Shown: positions 1-7,262 of the stretch, piece after piece
Layout: each line of letters opens with the position of its first letter
How positions within the stretch are numbered: the first letter of the stretch is position 1
DNA from: an uncultured Clostridia bacterium
GTDB lineage: Bacteria > Bacillota > Clostridia > Oscillospirales > Acutalibacteraceae
Length of the DNA stretch: 63,711 nt
Assembly (NCBI GenBank): GCA_944380775.1
Contig: CALWIP010000016.1
Location: 1-63,711, forward strand
Direction: 5' to 3'
Translations under genes and position numbers: made by a program
The notes under the pieces: generated by a model
What the model was told of the DNA's origin: nothing
Databases searched by the model: none
What the model saw: only the letters and a program-made list of their open reading frames with translations

Positions 1-166
1 GGCGGTGTCCTTTCCAGCAGTACGCGCCTGCGGCGGGCACATCGCGCCTTCGGCCTGACGGCCTCACCGCGCAGGAAAACGGTTCTGCTTCTGCCCGCGA
101 AAAGTCCCGGCACTGCAACACGCGGCCCGGGTGTCTGGTGCGAGAAAACGCGCAGCTGGAAACAAC

Positions 167-205
167 AACGCCCGGTACTTAGATTTGTTCTAAATACCGG
201 GCGTT
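167..205. terminator. Dispersed hairpin, terminator-like (copy 1)
   Basis: Inverted repeat with arms AACGCCCGGTACTTAGA and TCTAAATACCGGGCGTT around a short loop, followed by TTTTC on the plus strand. It belongs to a family of eight similar hairpins in this window. The stem is long enough to act as a bidirectional intrinsic terminator; that role is inferred. Confidence 0.6.
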
Positions 206-542
206 TTCATATTTCACGGGAGCAGCCCCTTTCTCTCGCGCGGCTTCGAGGTTCCCCAGGCGGTAACGCCCGGCGCGCGGCGTGCGCGCCGGCGTAGCCA
301 GCAGCGCGGCCCGCTCCTGCGCTTTTTCTACGCGCAGGCGTTTCGGCCTCTGCGGAGGCCGAGTTGGGGCTCTGCCCCAACGCCCCGCAACCTTTGAAAA
401 GGTTGACGAAACTTTTTTCTCCGCTACGCGGTGGTTCCTGAGGGCGTTTCCACGGGAGCAGCCCATTTCTCTCGCGCGGTCTGCGAGGAACCCCAGGCGG
501 TAACGCCCGGCGCGCAGCGTGCCCGCCGCAGGCGCAAAAATT

Positions 543-580
543 ACGCCCGGTACTTAGCATCTAGCTAAATACCGGGCGTT
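543..580. terminator. Dispersed hairpin, terminator-like (copy 2)
   Basis: Arms ACGCCCGGTACTTAGC and GCTAAATACCGGGCGT, followed by TGTTCTTTT on the plus strand and by an A/T-rich tract on the other side. It lies downstream of the minus-strand lipoprotein gene and could end that transcript. Confidence 0.6.
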
Positions 581-668
581 GTTCTTTTACCGGGAGCTTG
601 TTCTTTCTCTCGCGCGGCTGCGAGGTTCCCCAGGCGGTAACACCTCGCGCGCGGCGTTGGTGCAGGCT

Positions 669-1430
669 TTAGCCTGCCGTAATGCGCAGATTAAAAATAA
701 GGGATTCGGAGGTGGGGGAGACGGAGACGCAGTAGCGGTCCTCGGCGAGGACTTCGGGTTCGCCGTTTTCGCCGGTGAGGAGCGCGTAAGTCCCGTCGTT
801 CTGGGCGATGGCTTCGCCGGCCGTTGCGCGCGCCAGCACCACCGCCGCAATCTCGCCGGCGTCGAGCGCGGCAACCGCTTCCGCGTAGCTGCCGTAAGCG
901 GTAACCCCCGCCAGCGACGAGCGGAATGCCGTCGAATCCGCAAGCGCCTGTTCCCCGCAGGATTGCTCCCGTACGCCGACCGCTTTCCCCGAAAGATCCG
1001 CCAGGTTGCGCAGGCCGTCTGCCGCGCGCGTCAGCACCACTTGCTCGCCTTCCGCAAACGGTTCCGAATACAGCCGTTCCCCGGCCGCCGCCAGCTCCGC
1101 CCCCGCTTCGCTGCAATCCCCGAAAATACAGTCGATTTCCCCGCTTTCCAGCGCTTCGCCCGCGCGGTCCCAGTCCAACGGCACAAATTCGGCCTCCAGG
1201 CCCAGCGCCCGGCACGCCTCCCGCGCCGTGTCCGCAAACAAGCCCGCAAATTCCCCGTCTTCTTCATAACTTAAAGGGTAACTCCCCGGGTCTAACCCGA
1301 TTTTCAAAACCCCGGCCTCCTGCACGCGCGCCCAGGCGTCCGTTTCCGCTTCGCTCGCCGTGCCGCCCGCCGCGCATCCGCCCAGCGCAACCGCCGCCGC
1401 CAACAGGCATGCCGCCCATTTCGCCTTCAT
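669..1430 (-). CDS. Family 3 solute-binding lipoprotein of an ABC transporter
   Basis: 253 aa. The N-terminus has a basic start, a hydrophobic stretch and a lipobox ending LGGC with Cys19, so the mature protein should be lipid-anchored outside the cell. The rest resembles periplasmic-binding-protein family 3 (amino-acid-type) receptors: an LKIGLDPGSYPLSY start strand, a LESGEIDCIFGD segment and a DLSGKAVGVREQS hinge strand. No permease or ATPase gene is adjacent, so the transporter partner is unknown and the ligand cannot be named. AAAGGA precedes the ATG, and a TTGTCC-17-TACAAT promoter lies upstream. The last codons and the stop overlap a dispersed repeat, so the C-terminus may have been altered by repeat insertion. 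Confidence 0.8.
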   Translation of the reverse strand: MKAKWAACLLAAAVALGGCAAGGTASEAETDAWARVQEAGVLKIGLDPGSYPLSYEEDGEFAGLFADTAREACRALGLEAEFVPLDWDRAGEALESGEIDCIFGDCSEAGAELAAAGERLYSEPFAEGEQVVLTRAADGLRNLADLSGKAVGVREQSCGEQALADSTAFRSSLAGVTAYGSYAEAVAALDAGEIAAVVLARATAGEAIAQNDGTYALLTGENGEPEVLAEDRYCVSVSPTSESLIFNLRITAG

Positions 1431-1482
1431 GTGACCATCCTTTCCCCCAAAGGGGTAACAATCTTGTCATTTTTCGTCCTTT

Positions 1483-1511
1483 ATTGTAGCCGATTCCCGC
1501 CAAAAGGACAA
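1483..1511 (-). promoter_or_regulatory. Sigma-A-type promoter of the lipoprotein gene
   Basis: On the minus strand, TTGTCC (1506-1511), a 17-bp spacer and TACAAT (1483-1488). It lies about 50 bases upstream of the lipoprotein ATG. Spacing and sequence match the other promoters in this window. Confidence 0.6.
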
Positions 1512-1590
1512 GCGCTCCCCTCGAAAATTTACAAATCCTTTACGCGGTCCGCCTCCCGCGCGGGGCGCGGAAATTTTTTCAAGTTTCCTA

Positions 1591-1624
1591 TTGACAACGT
1601 AGGTTAGTTGATGTAAACTAATAC
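1591..1624 (+). promoter_or_regulatory. feo operon promoter with overlapping palindrome
   Basis: TTGACA (1591-1596), 17-bp spacer, TAAACT (1614-1619). The spacer and -10 carry AGGTTAG and an imperfect inverted repeat TTAGTT-N5-AAACTAA, which resembles DtxR/IdeR-type iron boxes more than a Fur box. An iron-dependent repressor binding across the -10 would fit the feo genes downstream. Regulator identity is inference. Confidence 0.6.
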
Positions 1625-1675
1625 CGCAATGAGATAGCGAGTGCTAACTGCTAAGTCCACCAAGGAGGGGTTTCT

Positions 1676-1948
1676 ATGGAACAAGCGATCCATCGGATGG
1701 CGGCGGGGCCGGTCCCGCCGGTGGTTTCCGGCACGGCGCCGCTGAGCATGGCCCGGCCGGGCGAGCCGCGCCGCGTGCAGGCGGTGCGAGGCAAGGAAGA
1801 CGTGCGCCGGTTTTTGACGAGCCTCGGCTTTACCGAGGGCGCGGAAGTGACCGTCCTCTCGGAGATGGGCGGAAACGTGATTGTCCGGGTGAAGGACGCG
1901 CGCGTCGCCATCAGCCGGGCGATGGCGTCTAAAATATACACGCTGTAA
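1676..1948 (+). CDS. feoA: FeoA family protein (first copy)
   Basis: 90 aa. Residues about 24-90 form a FeoA (SH3-like) domain: a start around RRVQAVRGKEDVRRFL, then LGFTEGAEVTVLSEMGGNVIVRVKDARVAI, the usual beta-barrel pattern. FeoA proteins are small cytosolic partners that support Fe(II) import by FeoB. The first 20 or so residues are a Pro/Gly-rich extension not typical of the core domain. AAGGAGGGG sits just upstream of the ATG. A second feoA starts 20 bases after this stop, so the operon has two separate FeoA proteins, as in several Clostridia. Confidence 0.88.
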   Translation: MEQAIHRMAAGPVPPVVSGTAPLSMARPGEPRRVQAVRGKEDVRRFLTSLGFTEGAEVTVLSEMGGNVIVRVKDARVAISRAMASKIYTL

Positions 1949-1967
1949 TGTGCGAGGAGGGAACGGG

Positions 1968-2189
1968 ATGAAAACACTCAGGCAGATCCCCTGCGGGAAG
2001 AGCGCCACGGTGGCGAAGCTGCACGGGGACGGCGCGATCAAGCGCCGCATCATGGACATGGGCATCACCAAGGGCACGGAGGTCTTCGTGCGCAAGGTTG
2101 CGCCGCTCGGCGACCCCATTGAAGTGACGGTGCGCGGGTATGAATTGTCCATCCGCAAGAGCGAAGCGGAACAGATTGAGGTAGGGTAA
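1968..2189 (+). CDS. feoA: FeoA family protein (second copy)
   Basis: 73 aa. I chose the ATG at 1968 rather than the in-frame one at 1950 because GAGGAGG lies at 1954-1960 at proper distance. The whole protein is a FeoA domain: LRQIPCGKSATVAKL, then RRIMDMGITKGTEVFVRKVAPLG, then PIEVTVRGYELSIRK. This copy is closer to the standard FeoA length and sequence than the first one. It probably acts with FeoB, whose gene follows after 65 bases. Confidence 0.9.
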   Translation: MKTLRQIPCGKSATVAKLHGDGAIKRRIMDMGITKGTEVFVRKVAPLGDPIEVTVRGYELSIRKSEAEQIEVG

Positions 2190-2209
2190 GGGGGGTTTTC
2201 ATCCCTGGG

Positions 2210-2226
2210 AGTTAGCCTAAACTTAC
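2210..2226 (+). promoter_or_regulatory. Possible iron-box half site before feoB
   Basis: The gap between the second feoA and feoB contains GTTAGCCTAAACTTACC. This matches roughly 11 of 14 positions of the core of a DtxR/IdeR box (TTAGGCTAACCTAA). It may be an internal regulatory site, but no clear promoter is visible next to it. Weak evidence. Confidence 0.3.
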
Positions 2227-2254
2227 CAACAGACCGAAGGAGGAAGGAAACCAG

Positions 2255-4426
2255 ATGAGCAAGAAGATCGCCCTGGCGGGCAATCCGAACTGCGGCAAGA
2301 CCACGATGTTCAACGGGCTGACGGGTTCGAGCCAATATGTCGGCAACTGGCCCGGCGTAACGGTGGAGAAGAAGGAAGGCCGCCTGCGCGGGGACAAAAA
2401 CGTGGTGATTACGGACCTGCCGGGCATTTATTCGCTTTCGCCGTACACGCTGGAAGAAGTGGTGAGCCGGAACTACCTGCTGAACGAGCACCCGGACGCC
2501 ATTGTGAACCTGGTGGACGGCACGAACCTGGAGCGCAACCTGTACCTGACCACGCAGCTGGCGGAGCTGGGCCTGCCGATGGTGGTGGCGCTGAACATGA
2601 TGGACCTGGTGCGCAAGAGCGGGGACCAGATTGACGCGAAAAAGCTCGGCGAGGCGCTGGGCTGCGTGGTGGTGGAGACCAGCGCGCTGAAGAACGAAGG
2701 CTCGGTGGAAGCGGTGCAGAAGGCGGTGGCGCTGGCGGACGCCGGCAAAAAGACGGCGCCGCAGCACACGTTTTCGCAGGACGTGGAAGACGCGCTCACG
2801 GCGATTGGCAAATTGATCGACGGGAAAGTGGAGCCGGCGCGCGCGCGGTGGTACGCGATTAAATTGTTTGAACGCGACGCCAAGGCGCAGGAATCCGCGC
2901 GGCTGCCGCAGGCGGTGCTCGGCGAGATCGACGCGGTGGTCAAGGCGGCGGAGCAAAAGCTCGACGACGACGCGGAGAGCATCATCACGAACGAGCGCTA
3001 CGAGTACATTGCCCGGCTGATGAAATCCTGCCTGAAGAAGAAACGCGCGGGCCTGACCGCCTCTGACAAGATTGACCGCGTGGTGACGAACCGCTGGGCG
3101 GCGCTGCCGATTTTCGCGGCGGTGATGTTCGTGGTGTATTATATTTCGGTCACGACGGTCGGCACCATCGTCACGGATTTTACAAATGATACGTTTGTCG
3201 CCGAATGGATCCAAGCGCCGGTAGCGGCGTGGCTCGAGGGCATCGGCACGGCGGACTGGCTCACGGGCCTGATTGTTGACGGCGTCATCGGCGGCGTGGG
3301 CGCGGTCATCGGGTTTGTCCCGCAGATGATCATCCTGTTCCTGTTCCTCGGCATTTTGGAGGACTGCGGGTACATGGCGCGCATCGCGTTTATTATGGAC
3401 CGCATTTTCCGCAAATTCGGCCTTTCGGGCAAGAGCTTCATCCCGATGCTGATCTCCTCCGGCTGCGGCGTGCCGGGCGTCATGGCGACGAAGACCATTG
3501 AGAACGAGAAGGACCGCCGCATGACCATTATGACCACGACGTTTATGCCGTGCAGCGCGAAGCTGCCGATTATTGCGCTGCTGTTCGGCGCGATGGCGGG
3601 CAGCGAGCAGGCCGGATGGGTTGCGCCGCTGTTCTATTTCCTCGGCATTGCGGCGGTGGTGGTCTCGGGCGTGATGCTGAAAAAGACCAAGATGTTCGCG
3701 GGGGACCCGGCGCCGTTTGTCATGGAGCTGCCGCAGTACCATGTGCCCTCGGCGAAGACGGTGCTGCTGCATGTGTGGGAGCGCTGCCGCTCGTTTATGA
3801 TCAAAGCCGGTACGGTGATTTTCGTCTCGTCTGCGGTCATCTGGTTCCTCTCGAACTTCGGTTGGGCGGACGGCGGCGCGGTCTTCGGCATGCTGGACAT
3901 GGAAGACCCGGCGGTCAACCAGATGGATTACAGTATTTTGGCCTATGTGGGCAACGCGATTGCGTGGATTTTCGCGCCGCTCGGCTTTGGCGAGTGGGAA
4001 GGCGCGGTTGCGACCATCACCGGCCTGGTGGCGAAGGAGAACGTGGTCTCCACCTTCGGCGTGCTGTTCGGCATTGCGGAAGCGACGGAAGCGGACCCGA
4101 CCCTCTGGACTGCCGTGGCGCAGATGCTCGGCACGAGCGGCGCAATGGCTGCGTTCTTGGCGTTTAACCTGCTGTGCGCGCCGTGCTTTGCGGCCATCGG
4201 CGCCATCCGGCGCGAGATGTCCAGCGCGAAATGGACCGCGTTCGCGATTACATACCAATGCGTATTTGCTTATGCCGTCGCGCTGATGATCAACCAGTTC
4301 GGCCTGCTGCTCGCCGGCGGCGGGTTCACGGTTGGCACGGCCGCCGCGGTTGTGGTGCTGGCGCTCATCCTGTTCCTGTTGTTCCGGCCGAACCCCGAAC
4401 CGAAGCTGCGCCGCGCCGCCGCTTGA
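2255..4426 (+). CDS. feoB: Ferrous iron transporter FeoB
   Basis: 723 aa polytopic membrane GTPase that imports Fe(II). The N-terminal G domain shows G1 GNPNCGKT (9-16), the switch region VGNWPGVTV (29-37), G3 DLPG (54-57) and G4 NMMD (114-117). A helical linker follows to about residue 260. The membrane domain then begins, containing the conserved gate motif SSGCGVPGVMATKT and the usual repeated helices. Length is normal for the family and no frameshift is seen. AAGGAGGAAGG precedes the ATG. It forms an operon with two feoA genes and a Cys-rich small membrane protein. Confidence 0.96.
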   Translation: MSKKIALAGNPNCGKTTMFNGLTGSSQYVGNWPGVTVEKKEGRLRGDKNVVITDLPGIYSLSPYTLEEVVSRNYLLNEHPDAIVNLVDGTNLERNLYLTTQLAELGLPMVVALNMMDLVRKSGDQIDAKKLGEALGCVVVETSALKNEGSVEAVQKAVALADAGKKTAPQHTFSQDVEDALTAIGKLIDGKVEPARARWYAIKLFERDAKAQESARLPQAVLGEIDAVVKAAEQKLDDDAESIITNERYEYIARLMKSCLKKKRAGLTASDKIDRVVTNRWAALPIFAAVMFVVYYISVTTVGTIVTDFTNDTFVAEWIQAPVAAWLEGIGTADWLTGLIVDGVIGGVGAVIGFVPQMIILFLFLGILEDCGYMARIAFIMDRIFRKFGLSGKSFIPMLISSGCGVPGVMATKTIENEKDRRMTIMTTTFMPCSAKLPIIALLFGAMAGSEQAGWVAPLFYFLGIAAVVVSGVMLKKTKMFAGDPAPFVMELPQYHVPSAKTVLLHVWERCRSFMIKAGTVIFVSSAVIWFLSNFGWADGGAVFGMLDMEDPAVNQMDYSILAYVGNAIAWIFAPLGFGEWEGAVATITGLVAKENVVSTFGVLFGIAEATEADPTLWTAVAQMLGTSGAMAAFLAFNLLCAPCFAAIGAIRREMSSAKWTAFAITYQCVFAYAVALMINQFGLLLAGGGFTVGTAAAVVVLALILFLLFRPNPEPKLRRAAA

Positions 4427-4445
4427 CCGGAAAGGGGGGACCGCC

Positions 4446-4679
4446 ATGTTGGAGTGGATGGTTGAGAACGCCGCGACCCTGGGCGTTGGCCTGGCGCTGG
4501 CCGTCCTGCTGGCGCTGGCGGTGCGCCGCCTGGCGCGCAGCCGCCGGCGCGGGGAATGCATCGGCTGCCCGGCGGGCGGATGCGGGCATTCCTGCGGCGG
4601 GAGCCATGGGGCCTGCGCCTGCGGCAGAAAGCCGGTTCCGGGGGCCGCGAAGCGGGGCGCCCCATCAGGCGAAAACTGA
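4446..4679 (+). CDS. FeoB-associated Cys-rich membrane protein
   Basis: 77 aa, starting 19 bases after feoB with AAAGGGGGG upstream of the ATG. Residues about 9-27 form one hydrophobic helix, then a basic stretch RRLARSRRR, then a cysteine cluster (CIGCPAGGCGHSCGG and CACG). This is the layout of the small FeoB-associated family found after feoB in Firmicutes, proposed to help iron handling in the way FeoC does elsewhere. The exact role is not established. The cysteines could bind iron or an Fe-S cluster (inference). Confidence 0.85.
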   Translation: MLEWMVENAATLGVGLALAVLLALAVRRLARSRRRGECIGCPAGGCGHSCGGSHGACACGRKPVPGAAKRGAPSGEN

Positions 4680-4733
4680 TCTTCCTTCATTTTAGATTAT
4701 AAGAGACACTCATTTCGATACTCCTCACCAAAA

Positions 4734-4766
4734 AGCTCGGCCCGGTCTTCTCCTCCGGGCCGAGCT
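4734..4766 (-). terminator. Stem-loop with U-tract on minus strand
   Basis: Perfect 12-bp inverted repeat AGCTCGGCCCGG / CCGGGCCGAGCT around a 9-base loop. On the minus strand it is followed by TTTTT, so it fits an intrinsic terminator for transcripts running left from the EF-G-like gene. On the plus strand there is no T-run, so the feo operon would be ended only weakly here. Confidence 0.6.
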
Positions 4767-4930
4767 GGCGTGCGTTCCCGCGGGGGCCGGGTTGGGGCTC
4801 TGCCCCAACGCCCCGCCGCCTTTTGAAAAAGGCGGGCGAAAACGTTGATCCCGCGCGGGTTTTTGAGAACAAAAATAACGCCCGGTATCCAGCGCTTTGC
4901 GGAACACCGGGCGTTGCCCTTTTTAGGGGG
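4767..4930. repeat. Dispersed intergenic repeat, B fragment plus hairpin
   Basis: Contains the B-type block GGGTTGGGGCTCTGCCCCAAC and CCGCCTTTTGAAAAAGGCGG, then hairpin copy 3 (4877-4915). It fills the gap between the convergent feo operon and the EF-G-like gene. Confidence 0.7.
4877..4915. terminator. Dispersed hairpin, terminator-like (copy 3)
   Basis: Arms AACGCCCGGTATCCAGC and GGAACACCGGGCGTT, with CCCTTTTT after it on the plus strand and ATTTTTG after it on the minus strand. It is 16 bases beyond the stop of the EF-G-like gene and lies between convergent genes, a good position for bidirectional termination. Confidence 0.65.
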
Positions 4931-6988
4931 TTACAGGGAGGAATTCTCAATGACTTTTTGGGCCACCTGGGGCGGGGCTTCCTCGTAGCGGGTGAACTCG
5001 AAGGTAAAGGTCCCGCGGCCCTGGGTGGTCTGGCGGATGAACGTCGAGAAATCGTGCATTTCGGCCATGGGGACGTCGGCCTCAATGGTCTGCTGGCCGT
5101 CGCCCGCCGGGGCCATGCCCAGCACGCGCCCGCGGCGCTTGTTGACCTCGCCCATCACGTCGCCCATGTTCGCGTCCGGCACGGTGGCCTTCAGCGCGCC
5201 GATGGGTTCGAGCAGCACCGGCGACGCCTGCGGCATGCCGGCCTTGTAGGCGAGCGCCGCCGCCATCTTGAACGACATTTCAGAGGAATCCACCGGGTGG
5301 TAGGACCCGTCGTACAGCGTGGCGCGCAGGCCGACCACCGGGTACCCCGCCAGCGGGCCTTTCTGGATGCATTCGCGCAGGCCTTTTTCTACCGCCGGGA
5401 AGAACCCCTTCGGCACCGCGCCGCCGACCACGCGCTCGCCGAATTCCAGGCCGTCGCTGTCGCACGGCTCAAATTCAATCCACACGTCGCCGAACTGCCC
5501 GTGCCCGCCGGTCTGCTTCTTGTGGCGGCCCTGCACCTGCACCTTCTTGCGGATGGTCTCGCGGTACGCAACCTTCGGGTCGCGCAGCTCGACGTCGACG
5601 CCGAATTTCGATTTCAATTTCGACACGACCACGTCGAGATGCTGCTCGCCCAGGCCGGAAAGGATCATCTCGTGCGTTTCCGCGTTGTTTTCAAACCCGA
5701 TGGTCGGGTCTTCTTCCACCAGCCGGAGGATGCCCTGGGCAACCTTGTCTTCGTCGCCCTTGTTCTTCGGGTACACCGCCATCGAGAGCGTCGGGTGCGG
5801 GTAGGCGATGCCTTCCAGCACGACCTTGCGCGCCGGCGAGCAGAGCGTGTCGCCCGTGTTCGCGCCTTGCAGCTTCGGCACCGCGCCAATGTCGCCCGCG
5901 CCCAGGTACGGCGCGTCTTCCTGCTTTTTGCCGCGCAGCAGCACCGTCTTGCCAATGCGCTCCTGCGTGCCTGTGCGCATGTTCACCAGCGGCGTGTCTG
6001 TCGAAACCTTGCCGGAGATGACCTTTAAGTACGAGAGCTTGCCCACAAACGGGTCCGCCACCGTCTTGAACACCAGCGCGGCCGCCGCGCCGTCTTCGTT
6101 GACCGAGAGTTCCACCGGGTTGCCGTCGGTGTCCAGCGCAACCTCGCCCGCGCGGTCCGCCGCGGACGGCGCGAGCCAGATGAGGCCGTTGAGCAGCTGC
6201 TCAATGCCGTAGCAGAGCTGGGCGTCGCCGCAGAATACCGGGCTGATGGTCCCGTTCTTTACGCCGTGGCTGATGCCCACGATGATCTCTTCCGGCGTGA
6301 ACTGCTCGCCGGAGAAGTATTTTTCAAACATCTCGTCGCTGGTCTCCGCCACGGCCTCGTTGACCGCCGTGCGCAGGCCTTCCAGGCGGTCGCCCATGTC
6401 CGGCATCGGCACCACGACCGGCTTGCCGTCTTTATATTGGTACGCTTTGTATTCCAGCACGTTCACATAGCAGTCGGCTTTCCCGTCTACAATGTACGGC
6501 ACCACCACCGGGCACACCGACGGCCCGAACTTCGCCTTTAAGTCCTCAAACACGCGGTAGAACCGCGCGCTTTCGTCGCACAGGCCGTTGACGAAGAACA
6601 CCTTCGCGCAGCCGCGCTGCTCCGCCGCCTTGACGGCCTTTTCTGTGCCGACCGCCACGCCGGATTTGCCCGAAACCGTGACGAGCACCGTCTCCGCCGC
6701 GCGAACCGCCTCGCACAGGCCGCCCTCAAAGTCGAACAGGCCCGGCGCGTCGATGAGGTTCAGCTTGTAGCCGTGCCACTCCAGCGGCGCCACCGCCGCC
6801 GCCACCGACGTCTTGCGCCGCACTTCTTCCGGGTCGTAGTCCAAAACGGTGTTGCCGTCCGTTACTTTGCCCAAACGGTCGGAAGCCCCCGCCAGGTACA
6901 GCATCGCTTCCGCCAAAGACGTCTTGCCGGAACCGCTGTGCCCCGCGATGGCAAGATTCAAAATATTTTTTGCCTGGTACTGCTTCAT
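4931..6988 (-). CDS. Elongation factor G-like translational GTPase
   Basis: 685 aa from the ATG at 6988. An in-frame GTG nine bases upstream would leave no room for AAGGAG, so the ATG is preferred. It has the five-domain EF-G layout. G1 is GHSGSGKTS (16-24) and G3 is DAPG (80-83). The G4 position reads NGLCD instead of NKxD, so guanine recognition may differ. Domain IV contains KKQTGGHGQFGDVWIEF. This matches the EF-G-like paralogue group found beside the canonical EF-G in many Clostridia and Actinobacteria, not the str-operon fusA. Its cellular task is unsettled in the family. It stands alone with its own TTGTAA-17-TATAAT promoter. Confidence 0.88.
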   Translation of the reverse strand: MKQYQAKNILNLAIAGHSGSGKTSLAEAMLYLAGASDRLGKVTDGNTVLDYDPEEVRRKTSVAAAVAPLEWHGYKLNLIDAPGLFDFEGGLCEAVRAAETVLVTVSGKSGVAVGTEKAVKAAEQRGCAKVFFVNGLCDESARFYRVFEDLKAKFGPSVCPVVVPYIVDGKADCYVNVLEYKAYQYKDGKPVVVPMPDMGDRLEGLRTAVNEAVAETSDEMFEKYFSGEQFTPEEIIVGISHGVKNGTISPVFCGDAQLCYGIEQLLNGLIWLAPSAADRAGEVALDTDGNPVELSVNEDGAAAALVFKTVADPFVGKLSYLKVISGKVSTDTPLVNMRTGTQERIGKTVLLRGKKQEDAPYLGAGDIGAVPKLQGANTGDTLCSPARKVVLEGIAYPHPTLSMAVYPKNKGDEDKVAQGILRLVEEDPTIGFENNAETHEMILSGLGEQHLDVVVSKLKSKFGVDVELRDPKVAYRETIRKKVQVQGRHKKQTGGHGQFGDVWIEFEPCDSDGLEFGERVVGGAVPKGFFPAVEKGLRECIQKGPLAGYPVVGLRATLYDGSYHPVDSSEMSFKMAAALAYKAGMPQASPVLLEPIGALKATVPDANMGDVMGEVNKRRGRVLGMAPAGDGQQTIEADVPMAEMHDFSTFIRQTTQGRGTFTFEFTRYEEAPPQVAQKVIENSSL

Positions 6989-7048
6989 GAAGCGCACTCC
7001 TTTCAGTTGGGTGAATTTTACACAACGCAGAGCGTAAAATTCCTTTTA

Positions 7049-7077
7049 ATTATAGCGCAAATCGATAAGCATTACAA
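7049..7077 (-). promoter_or_regulatory. Promoter of the EF-G-like gene
   Basis: Minus strand TTGTAA (7072-7077), 17-bp spacer, TATAAT (7049-7054). It gives a leader of roughly 50 bases before the ATG at 6988. Confidence 0.7.
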
Positions 7078-7170
7078 TGGGTTCTTTTAAATTGAGAGAA
7101 ATTTTCTAATTTTCCGGATGCGGATTTAGCGGAAATCCCGAATTTTCGCGCGCGCGGGCCGCCGCATCGG

Positions 7171-7199
7171 TTGACACGGGGTTAGCGCGCGCTTATAAT
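7171..7199 (+). promoter_or_regulatory. Promoter of the M24 peptidase gene
   Basis: Consensus TTGACA (7171-7176), 17-bp spacer, TATAAT (7194-7199), about 60 bases upstream of the peptidase ATG. It may also transcribe the amidohydrolase that follows. Confidence 0.8.
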
Positions 7200-7262
7200 G
7201 GAAGGGGCCGGGGGATTTTCCCCGGCGGTTTGTGAAAAATTTGAACCGAGAGGTGTTGCAGG

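Larger units (their letters stand above)
1..668. repeat. Composite intergenic repeat (truncated at window start)
   Basis: No gene is visible here. Bases about 20-160 are a copy of the dispersed element called A in this annotation. Its outer end reads like CGCGCCTGCGGCGGGCA and its inner part contains GGTGTCTGGTGCGAGAAAAC. A hairpin follows at 167-205. Then come two partial copies of element B (about 206-540), marked by GGCCGAGTTGGGGC, a CCTTTGAAAAGG motif and CTTTCTCTCGCGCGG. A second hairpin is at 543-580, and another B fragment runs up to the stop codon of the lipoprotein gene. The palindrome GCAGGCTTTAGCCTGC at the right edge also occurs in B copies elsewhere, so the lipoprotein stop codon appears to lie inside the repeat. 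Confidence 0.75.

Noticed and set aside
167..205. Hairpins as integron attC sites or retron RNAs
   Set aside because: No integrase or reverse transcriptase is in the window, and the hairpins do not flank small gene cassettes. Terminator-like function fits better.
1604..4690. A 1028-codon open frame on the minus strand opposite the feo genes
   Set aside because: It is antisense to well-supported feoA/feoB genes, has His/Arg-rich nonsense composition and no start signals. High GC leaves few stop codons in such frames.
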